Of a stretch of 64,000 nucleotides of DNA, positions 57,969-64,000 are shown one piece after another (positions within the stretch are counted from its first letter, which is position 1; every line of letters begins with the position of its first letter). This DNA is from Salinibaculum rarum (GTDB lineage: Archaea; Halobacteriota; Halobacteria; Halobacteriales; Haloarculaceae), in contig NZ_CP129992.1 of assembly GCF_030505615.1 (NCBI RefSeq), forward strand, positions 1,922,001 through 1,986,000, given 5' to 3'. The notes below the pieces were generated by a model. The model ran no database searches. It had not been told where the DNA came from and saw only the letters and a list, made by a program, of their open reading frames with translations. A program made the position numbers and the translations under genes.

Positions 57969-59999
57969 TCAGTCGTCGGCGTCGACTTTCTCGGGTTCGG
58001 CCTCGTACATCTCGTCGATGCGGTCGGCGTAGACGTCGAGGATGTTGCGTCGCTTTTTCTTCATCGACGGCGTCAACAGGTCGTTTTCCGCAGTCCACTC
58101 GTGGGGAGACAGTTCGAACTGCTTGACCGACTCGGTCTTGCTGAGTTCTTCGTTGACCTCGTCGACGGCTTCCTGGACCCAGCCACGAACACGGTCGTCT
58201 TCACAGAGTGCCTCGCGGTCGTCGGGCAGGTCGATTCCTTCCGTGTCGGCCCACCGGCGGAGTCGCTCGAAGTTCGGGACCAGGAGTGCGCTGATGAACT
58301 TCCGGCCGTCGCCGATAACCATCACCTGGTCGATACGGTCGTTAGTCGCAAAGCGGTCCTCGATATACGCCGGGGCGACGTTTTTGCCCGTGCTGAGGAC
58401 GAGCAACTGCTTCAGGCGCTCACGGAAGACGAGAAAGTCGTCGTGGGTGCGTTCGACGATGTCGCCGGTCCGGAACCAGCGGGCGGGACCCTCCTCGTCC
58501 GGGTCGGTCTCTGACAGTGCACTCTCTGGCACGTCGGTCGTAAAGGCCCGGTCGGTCTCCTCGGGTTTCTCCCAGTAGCCCTCGGAGACGTTGTCACCGC
58601 GGACGAGCAGTTCGCCGACGGTACCCGTCGCGCCTGTAAACTCCTTGTCCGCGACTGTCGACTCGTCGATGTACACGTCGACGCCGACGAGCGGAACGCC
58701 CATCGTCCCCGGGCGGATGTCGTCGGGTGGGTTGACGCTGATGACCGGCGACGTCTCTGTCAGGCCGTACCCCTCGATGACTGTCAGTCCCATCCCGTTG
58801 AACACCCGACAGAGGTCTTCGCTGAGACTGCCTCCACCAGAGACCATAAACTGCATTCGGCCGCCGATGTTCTCCTTGACGGTGCTGTAGACCAGGCGGT
58901 CGGCGAGGCCGTGTTTGGCACGGAGCACCGGCCCGGGGTCAGTGGCCTGCTGGAACTCGCGGGCGACGTCGAGCGACCAGTCGAAGATGCGCCGTTTGAT
59001 TCCTTCTTCGCCGGCCTGTTCGCGCATCGTATCGAAGATGCGTTCGTACACGCGCGGGACGCTCGCGCCGGTCGTCGGTCGGATGAGCTGGAGGTCTTCG
59101 CTCAGCGTGTCGGGGTGTTCGGCGTAACCGACGGCGGCACCGGAACTCAACATCAGGAAGTGGCCGACGAGTCGTTCGAAGACGTGGGCCAGCGGGAGGA
59201 ACGCGATGGAGACGGTGTCTGTGCCGATTGAGATGTCTTCGCGGTCGGTACTGTTGATGCGGCGGCGCGTCTGGTGGACGTTCGACCGGAAGTTCCAGTG
59301 TGTCAGCTCGACCCCTTTCGGTTCGCCGGTCGTCCCCGAAGTGTAGATGAGGCTGGCGAGGTCGTCCGGACCGCGCTCGTCGAGCCACGACTGGTAGGTC
59401 TCCTGGTCGAAGGTTTCCTGGCCTCGCTCGTAGATGTCCGCGAGCGTCTGGACGTCTGGGCGGTCCCCGTGGGTCTGTGGTTTGTCGATGAGAACGATGT
59501 CGGAGACGTCGAGTTTGTCTTCGACTTCGAGCAGTCGTTCGAGCAGCTCCTCGTTTTCGACGACGACCACGTCGGCGCCCGGGTCGTTGAGCAGATACTC
59601 GATTTGCGAAGGCGAGGATTCGGTGTAGATGGTCGTGACGACACACCCGGCCGCCAGCAACGCGAAGTCGGTCTGTGCCCACTCCATCCGGGTGTTGGCG
59701 TAGATACCGACTCTGTCGCCGGCCTCCAGCCCGAGGTCCCGGAAGCCAGCCGCGAGCGTTCGGACGATATCGCGCATCTCACCGTAACTCAGCGTCTCGT
59801 AGGTACCCGGGTCTGCCGGGGGAATCACACCCGAAAGTGACCGATTGTAGATGCCGCCTTTGTACAGTTGCGCATCGTCGTGGAGATGTCGCTCGGCACT
59901 GGTTTCGAACAGTTCCGGAATCGTTCCCCGCCGCTCTAACTCGTCTGCGTACTCTCGCTCCGCCTGCAACCACCCGGGTACCTTCTCTCGCTGTGCCAT
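57969..59999 (-). CDS. AMP-forming long-chain acyl-CoA synthetase
   Basis: A 676-residue adenylate-forming ligase. The P-loop-like SLIYTSGTTGEPKGVELTH is at about 217-234; GYGLTETSPVISVN and YWEKPEETDRAF...WFRTGDIVERTHDDFLVFRERLKQLLVLSTGKNVAP (parts: GYGLTETSPV, WFRTGDIV) are the adenylation and hinge motifs. It activates fatty acids to acyl-CoA by way of acyl-AMP. The start is taken as MAQREKVPGW at 59999; a methionine seven codons earlier (60020) is an alternative. Monocistronic; divergent from nop5 over about 145 bases. Confidence 0.92.
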   Translation of the reverse strand: MAQREKVPGWLQAEREYADELERRGTIPELFETSAERHLHDDAQLYKGGIYNRSLSGVIPPADPGTYETLSYGEMRDIVRTLAAGFRDLGLEAGDRVGIYANTRMEWAQTDFALLAAGCVVTTIYTESSPSQIEYLLNDPGADVVVVENEELLERLLEVEDKLDVSDIVLIDKPQTHGDRPDVQTLADIYERGQETFDQETYQSWLDERGPDDLASLIYTSGTTGEPKGVELTHWNFRSNVHQTRRRINSTDREDISIGTDTVSIAFLPLAHVFERLVGHFLMLSSGAAVGYAEHPDTLSEDLQLIRPTTGASVPRVYERIFDTMREQAGEEGIKRRIFDWSLDVAREFQQATDPGPVLRAKHGLADRLVYSTVKENIGGRMQFMVSGGGSLSEDLCRVFNGMGLTVIEGYGLTETSPVISVNPPDDIRPGTMGVPLVGVDVYIDESTVADKEFTGATGTVGELLVRGDNVSEGYWEKPEETDRAFTTDVPESALSETDPDEEGPARWFRTGDIVERTHDDFLVFRERLKQLLVLSTGKNVAPAYIEDRFATNDRIDQVMVIGDGRKFISALLVPNFERLRRWADTEGIDLPDDREALCEDDRVRGWVQEAVDEVNEELSKTESVKQFELSPHEWTAENDLLTPSMKKKRRNILDVYADRIDEMYEAEPEKVDADD

Positions 60000-60145
60000 A
60001 CTGTTGGTGTACGCTACCATGGTACAAAAATTGCACCTAGAAAAACGCTTTTCACTACGAGCGGGAGTTAAACTACACACGAGTTTTCTATGTATTGTGG
60101 CGAGCGAGAGCATACATTTTTCGCGCCGGGAGCGGTACGGCAGGT

Positions 60146-60976
60146 ATGACCGAAGGCTGGTTCGCCGGTATCCCGGCCGGTGACGAGGAGGCGGCGGCGA
60201 CGGCAATCCGGGAGGGGGCCGCGAGTGAGCCTGCCGACTGGCCAGGCGAGGCCGTTGACAGCGGGTTCGCGTCCGATACCGACGCCTACTACGAACGGCT
60301 CCAGGAAGCGACGGTGACCGCCGCACGAGCGGCCGTCCGCGAGGCGGAGTTGAGCGACGACCAGCAGTTGATTCACGCAGTCCGTGCGATGGACGACTGC
60401 GAGTCGACTGCCAACGAACTCGCCGAACGGGTCACCGAGTGGGCCGGGACACACTTCGAGGACGCCCAGGCCGGTATCGAGGGCGCCCGGAGCGTGGCCG
60501 ACCGGGAACCGACGACTCCGCTCGAAGAACGCGTGGTCGACCTTGCGGGTCGGGTCAGGGAACTTGCAGACGAGACAGCCCAACTGCGCCGGTACGTCGA
60601 ACAGACCACCCCAAGCGTCGCACCGAATCTCGCCGCGCTGGCCGGGCCAGTGCTGGCAGCGCGACTCGTCGCACTCGCCGGCGGCCTCGAGGACCTTGCC
60701 AAACAACCGAGCGGGACGGTGCAGGTACTCGGTGCCGAGGATGCGCTGTTTGCCCACCTCCAGGGTGGGGCACCCTCACCGAAACACGGCGTCATCTACA
60801 CCCACGAGTACGTCCGCAACACCGCACCGGACAATCGTGGCTCCGCGGCGCGTGCCCTCGCCGGGAAGTTGACGATTGCGGCCCGAATCGACCATTACAG
60901 CGGCGACTTGCGACCGGAACTGGAGGCGGAGCTCCGGGACCGAATCGAGACTATCCGTGCTCGTGATACGCAATGA
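60146..60976 (+). CDS. nop5: NOP5/NOP56-58 box C/D RNP core protein
   Basis: A 276-residue archaeal Nop5. The Nop domain is in the C-terminal half: TPSVAPNLAALAGPVLAARLVALAGGLEDLAKQPSGTVQVLGAEDALFAHLQGGAPSPKHGVIYTHEYV (parts: NLAALAGPVLAARL and PSPKHGVIYTHEYV). A coiled-coil segment (about 95-145) mediates self-association. The N-terminal domain is reduced compared with other archaeal Nop5 proteins of over 350 residues. Nop5 binds L7Ae and guide RNA and positions fibrillarin for 2'-O-methylation. The ATG at 60146 is favoured; its stop overlaps fibrillarin (ATGA). Confidence 0.92.
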   Translation: MTEGWFAGIPAGDEEAAATAIREGAASEPADWPGEAVDSGFASDTDAYYERLQEATVTAARAAVREAELSDDQQLIHAVRAMDDCESTANELAERVTEWAGTHFEDAQAGIEGARSVADREPTTPLEERVVDLAGRVRELADETAQLRRYVEQTTPSVAPNLAALAGPVLAARLVALAGGLEDLAKQPSGTVQVLGAEDALFAHLQGGAPSPKHGVIYTHEYVRNTAPDNRGSAARALAGKLTIAARIDHYSGDLRPELEAELRDRIETIRARDTQ

Positions 60977-61599
60977 CACTTCCAGACGGCGTCCAGCGAC
61001 GCGGTATCGACGGCGAAACGGGCCTGGCGACGCGGGGCGACCCGGTCTATGGCGAGCCAACAGACGACGAGTGGCGGCGCTGGGACCCACACCGGTCGAA
61101 AGTCGGCGCGATGCTCGAACTCGGGATGGAGACTGGGCTAACCGGTGACGAAACGGTGCTGTATCTCGGGGCCGCGTCGGGGACGACCGTCAGTCACGTC
61201 GCCGACTTCGCCGGGCCGACCTACGCAGTGGAGTTTGCACCACGGCCGGTGCGTGACCTGCTGTCGGTAACCGAGACGCGTCCGAACCTCTTTCCGCTGC
61301 TCAAGGACGCCCGCGAGCCAGAGACCTACGCCCACGTCGTCGAGCCAGTCGATGTCCTGATTCAGGACGTTGCCACGCGCGGTCAGGCCCGCGTGGCCGC
61401 CCGGAACGAATCGTTCCTCCGCGACGACGGCCGACTGCTCATGGCGGTCAAGGCCCGCAGCGAGGACGTGACCGCAGACCCAGAACGGGTCTTCGAGATA
61501 GTCACGGACGAACTATCAGAGACGTACGAACTGCTCGAGACGACGCCGCTGGCGCCGTTCCACGACGACCACCTCGGAGTCGTCGCTCGGCCGAAGTGA
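60973..61599 (+). CDS. flpA: fibrillarin, rRNA/tRNA 2'-O-methyltransferase
   Basis: The 208-residue product is archaeal fibrillarin. VLYLGAASGTTVSHVADF is the SAM site, with YAVEFAPRPVRDLL and VDVLIQDVATRGQA giving the catalytic Asp. LMAVKARSEDVT supplies the Lys of the K-D-K-H tetrad and the C-terminal PFHDDHLGVV the His. It methylates 2'-OH groups chosen by box C/D guide RNAs. The four-base overlap with nop5 couples their synthesis, the standard archaeal arrangement. Confidence 0.95.
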   Translation: MTLPDGVQRRGIDGETGLATRGDPVYGEPTDDEWRRWDPHRSKVGAMLELGMETGLTGDETVLYLGAASGTTVSHVADFAGPTYAVEFAPRPVRDLLSVTETRPNLFPLLKDAREPETYAHVVEPVDVLIQDVATRGQARVAARNESFLRDDGRLLMAVKARSEDVTADPERVFEIVTDELSETYELLETTPLAPFHDDHLGVVARPK

Positions 61600-61642
61600 C
61601 GCGGTTCCGTGCCGCTCGCAAAACTGTTTGTCACCGTGGGGC

Positions 61643-61650
61643 TTATTAAT
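61643..61650 (+). promoter_or_regulatory. TATA-like box of the TMEM165 gene
   Basis: TTATTAAT, ending on the base where the palindromic operator starts. With the usual archaeal spacing of about 25 bases, transcription would begin close to 61672-61673, exactly at the ATG of the 10-codon leader frame. Confidence 0.55.
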
Positions 61651-61663
61651 TAGACGCGTCTAA
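61650..61663. promoter_or_regulatory. 14-base palindromic operator
   Basis: TTAGACGCGTCTAA is a perfect palindrome placed between the TATA-like box and the likely transcription start of the TMEM165/GDT1 gene. It resembles the DtxR-like box at 34899 (TTAGRC-NN-GYCTAA covers both) and sits at the same position relative to the TATA box. A metal-responsive DtxR/MntR-type repressor is the likely ligand. Confidence 0.65.
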
Positions 61664-61672
61664 AAAAGTCAA

Positions 61673-61705
61673 ATGCGTCGTCTGTCTCGAAGGGTGGTCC
61701 GGTGA
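61673..61705 (+). CDS. putative 10-codon leader peptide
   Basis: ATG at 61673 encodes MRRLSRRVVR and ends in a TGA whose last base is the first base of the transporter ATG (TGATG). Five of ten residues are arginine. Given the TATA position it would be at the 5' end of a leaderless message, the preferred form in haloarchaea. Termination-reinitiation would then deliver ribosomes to the transporter. It could also be chance. Confidence 0.4.
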   Translation: MRRLSRRVVR

Positions 61706-62403
61706 TGGCCGGATTTCTAGAGATTATGCTCATCGCGGCCGGGGCACAACTTGCGGTGCTCCCCGGAGAAAAGGTTCAGTTTATCATCGCCGGTCTGTCG
61801 ACACGGTACAATCCGTACGTGGTCGTCGCAGCCGCCGGGAGTGCCTTCGCTGGCTGGACCGCACTGGAGATTCTGTTCGGCAGCGCCGTCCAGAACGCCT
61901 TGCCGGCTGTCTACCTCGACGGTATCACTATCGTCCTGTTCCTGCTGTTTGGCGTGATGCTGTACCGGTCGGCACCGGCTGACGGGAACGTCCCCACGAC
62001 GACTGACGGGGGATTCACCGAACTCGCCGACGGTGGTGAACTCTCCGTTTTCGGTGTCGACCTGCCGAAGCCGGTCGCTACCTTCGTGGGCATTTTCTCG
62101 ATGATGGCTGTCGGTGAGTTCGGGGACAAGACTCAACTCATCACGATTAGTCTCGCGATTCAGTACGGCGCGTCGCCTGCAATCTGGGTCGGTGAGATGA
62201 TCGCCATCGTGCCGGTGAGTCTGGCAAACGCGCTCTTTTTCCACCGGTTTGCCCACAAGTTCAACCTGCGGAAGGCCCACTTCGCCGGCGCGATAATCTT
62301 CGTGTTCTTCGCACTGGACACGCTGCTCGCGGTGACGACCGGCTTTTCGGTCTGGGGGACCGTCGTCGAGGGCGTCGCGGCGTTGCTTCTGGCAGCGGTC
62401 TGA
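61705..62403 (+). CDS. TMEM165/GDT1 family cation transporter
   Basis: A 232-residue membrane protein with two copies of the UPF0016 signature. The second is complete, MAVGEFGDKTQLITISLAIQYG (E-x-GD-KT). The first is degenerate, GAQLAVLPGEKVQFIIAGLSTRY (E-K-x-Q). Six helices are expected. The family moves Mn2+ or Ca2+ out of the cytosol (Gdt1, Mnx, MneA). The start is ATG 61705; a GTG one codon earlier is in frame. Regulation by a palindromic operator and possibly a leader peptide is visible upstream. The loss of the first E-x-GD motif is unusual, since both normally line the path. Confidence 0.88.
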   Translation: MAGFLEIMLIAAGAQLAVLPGEKVQFIIAGLSTRYNPYVVVAAAGSAFAGWTALEILFGSAVQNALPAVYLDGITIVLFLLFGVMLYRSAPADGNVPTTTDGGFTELADGGELSVFGVDLPKPVATFVGIFSMMAVGEFGDKTQLITISLAIQYGASPAIWVGEMIAIVPVSLANALFFHRFAHKFNLRKAHFAGAIIFVFFALDTLLAVTTGFSVWGTVVEGVAALLLAAV

Positions 62404-62469
62404 CCTCCGCCATTTTCGACTAAAAAGAACGTTCTGATTGACATGTATATGCCGTGTGACAATAACCCG

Positions 62470-62489
62470 GGGGATAACTTTTTATCCCC
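62470..62489. promoter_or_regulatory. hairpin/operator before the PAS sensor gene
   Basis: GGGGATAA-CTTT-TTATCCCC, eight-base perfect arms. Its right half contains a TATA-like CTTTTTATCC about 30 bases upstream of the ATG at 62516. It could be a repressor site over the TATA box or, as RNA, a stem ending the TMEM165 transcript 65 bases after its stop. Confidence 0.5.
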
Positions 62490-62515
62490 TAGTTTCTGCT
62501 ATCTAGCAAACGAAG

Positions 62516-64000
62516 ATGCAGCGCCCTGGGTCCCGTGATGAGTCGCCCGATATCGGATCAGAGTGGCCACTCGCCGACAGCACGCAGATTCGACTGCTCT
62601 ACGTCGGTACTGACGAGGACGAACTCGGTGCCGTCGCGTCGTATGCCGCGCGAGAGTACGACGAACTCACGCTCGTCACGAACACCGACCCCACCGCCGC
62701 CGTCGAGACGGTCCAGGACTGGCCGTTCGACTGTGTGGTCGTCGAGAGCGACCAGCCAGAAGACGACTGGCTGACGCTGCTCAGGGAGAGCGCCACGCCG
62801 ACAATCCTCTACACCAGCGCCCACTCGGCAGACATCGACGACGAAATTCTGGAGTCCGTCGAGACAGTGGTCGGTAAGGAATCTGAGGGAAGACGCTCGC
62901 TGTTCGCGAAGGTTCTCGGCATCGTCGGGGGCAGCCAACCAAAGCAAGCGACGGGGCGAGCCGGCAGTATCTGCTCGCTCGAAGCCGACAGACAACACCA
63001 GACTGGCTGTTTTCTCGTCAATCGCGACGGCCGCGTTCACTGGTCGAACGTCTCGCTTCGCGCGCTTTTCGGGACACAGACGCCGGGGCGAGACAGCCCG
63101 AAACCGACACACTTCTATCGCAGACTCGCGGCCATCTTCGAAGGCGGGCCGGAGACGGCACTCGATTTGACGACGCTGCTCGCCAGCAACAGAGTTCGCC
63201 ACGGGAAAGTCATCCGGGCACCAGTCGGTGACCGGGTCGAGTATTTCGTCCACTCGAGTTACCCAGTCCTCGACGACGGTGACGTTCGCTTCGAGATACT
63301 CGAACCCGTCTCGTCACAGATCGAGAGTTACGACAGTGTCCAACTGTTCGAGGAACTGGCCGCTAATGCCGTCGACGGTCTGTTCGCCCTCGACGCCGAC
63401 GGGTACATCGAGTACTGCAATCACTCCTACGCCGAGATGGCCGGGTACGACCGCGCCGAACTCCTCGGTGACCACGTCTCGAAGACGATGGCCGAAGGGG
63501 AACTCGAACGTGCCCAGCAGGTCCTCACAGATATTCTCAGCTCCGACCGCGAGAGCGGGACGATAGACATGACAATCGCGACTGGGGATGGCGACCACGT
63601 CGAGGTCTCCTATCACTTCAAGCCACGACAGACGGTCGACGGGGAGTACGGCGGTCTCATCGGTGTCGTCCGCGACATCACCGAGCGCAAGGCCCGAGAG
63701 CAGGAACTCGAACAGTACCGAACCCTTGTCGAGAGCGCGGGCGACCCGATGTACGTCTTCGACGAGAGCGGACACATCAAAGTCTGCAACGAGGCGATGG
63801 TCGAGTTCACCGGACTGTCACGGACGACTCTCAGAGGGCTCCATCTGGTCGAACTGCTCCCCAGAGAGAGCATCAAACAGGGCAACGAAGCGCTCGAACG
63901 CATCCTGACCGACCGGACTAACCGCTGGGAGTCGTTCGAGGTGTGGCTCACCGACAGCGACGGCTACGAGCGACTCTTCGAGGTGACCGTCGGTCCCATC
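62516..64000 (+). CDS. PAS-domain sensor with pseudo-receiver head, partial
   Basis: The start is in the window and the 3' end runs off the right edge (495 codons present). The first 110 or so residues form a receiver-like fold: IRLLYVGTDEDELGAVASYA, then DCVVVESDQPEDDW where the phosphoacceptor position is Glu, then TPTILYTSAHSAD. A less clear PAS-like segment (about 155-265) follows (GCFLVNRDGRVHWSNVSLRALFG). Two PAS domains are clear: GLFALDADGYIEYCNHSYAEMAGYDRAELLG and DPMYVFDESGHIKVCNEAMVEFTGL, each introduced by family linkers such as VVRDITERKARE. A kinase domain is expected beyond the edge. No membrane segment is seen. Confidence 0.85.
   Translation, partial: MQRPGSRDESPDIGSEWPLADSTQIRLLYVGTDEDELGAVASYAAREYDELTLVTNTDPTAAVETVQDWPFDCVVVESDQPEDDWLTLLRESATPTILYTSAHSADIDDEILESVETVVGKESEGRRSLFAKVLGIVGGSQPKQATGRAGSICSLEADRQHQTGCFLVNRDGRVHWSNVSLRALFGTQTPGRDSPKPTHFYRRLAAIFEGGPETALDLTTLLASNRVRHGKVIRAPVGDRVEYFVHSSYPVLDDGDVRFEILEPVSSQIESYDSVQLFEELAANAVDGLFALDADGYIEYCNHSYAEMAGYDRAELLGDHVSKTMAEGELERAQQVLTDILSSDRESGTIDMTIATGDGDHVEVSYHFKPRQTVDGEYGGLIGVVRDITERKAREQELEQYRTLVESAGDPMYVFDESGHIKVCNEAMVEFTGLSRTTLRGLHLVELLPRESIKQGNEALERILTDRTNRWESFEVWLTDSDGYERLFEVTVGPI

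Noticed and set aside
1-64000. Mobile elements, prophage or defence islands
   Set aside because: No transposase, integrase, restriction, toxin or Cas genes were recognised; only the tRNA-Gly flanks show possible integration scars.

Overview
The window is chromosomal DNA of a halophilic archaeon (class Halobacteria). The evidence is GC-rich coding DNA, strongly acidic proteins, archaeal information-processing genes (TFE, aTrm56, NOP5-fibrillarin, archaeal shikimate kinase, RPA with associated proteins), Tat-type lipoprotein signals, very short or absent 5' leaders, and TATA-like boxes about 25-30 nt before many starts. Genus cannot be fixed from sequence alone. About 70 protein genes and one tRNA are supported. 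I see no rRNA, insertion sequence, prophage block or CRISPR array. The content is mostly core chromosome with dense operons, many joined by ATGA or TGATG overlaps.

Layout. 1-10.1 kb: a MutS-family ATPase (runs off the left edge), RNA 3'-phosphate cyclase, an Lhr-type helicase, and the single-strand DNA-binding operon rpa1-RPA-associated protein-phosphoesterase, with a divergent unknown gene. 10.1-18.3 kb: UspA, aTrm56, the coupled TFE-DUF2110-glycosylated lipoprotein operon, a CinA-type protein, an ATP-NAD kinase, an AbrB-PhoU regulator, small proteins, an SRPBCC protein and a nitrilase. 18.3-18.75 kb is gene-free and holds a probable decayed gene. 18.7-24.7 kb: membrane and lipoproteins, a Cdc48-like AAA ATPase, a 44-residue zinc-finger protein, and shikimate kinase coupled to chorismate mutase. 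24.7-36.6 kb: EamA transporter, beta-carbonic anhydrase, SurE, a prephenate dehydrogenase-Rsm22 pair, HAD and FAH enzymes around a shared palindrome, a glycosylated surface protein, SdpI, an alpha/beta hydrolase and a GMC oxidoreductase with a DtxR-like box. 36.6-43.1 kb: CopD-like protein, two CheC genes, TatA, a peroxiredoxin, an HD phosphohydrolase and a receiver-PAS-histidine kinase. 43.1-43.65 kb: tRNA-Gly(TCC) flanked by broken pieces of its own ends. 43.6-48.3 kb: Trm9-like methyltransferase, TyrRS and several small conserved proteins. 48.3-56.3 kb: a four-gene operon, PrkA kinase - second PrkA kinase - DUF444 (VWA-like) - SpoVR. 56.3-64 kb: two STAS-like proteins around YjbQ, an acyl-CoA synthetase, NOP5-fibrillarin, a TMEM165/GDT1 transporter with an unusual leader, and a PAS sensor protein that runs off the right edge.

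The most interesting items are the two-kinase PrkA/DUF444/SpoVR operon with an 18-bp perfect palindrome in its leader; the TMEM165/GDT1 (likely Mn2+/Ca2+) gene, preceded by a palindromic operator and a 10-codon Arg-rich reading frame whose stop overlaps the transporter start; the matching TATA-palindrome layout before the GMC oxidoreductase; and the degenerate tRNA-Gly end repeats. All functions are inferred by eye from protein motifs; no database search was run.
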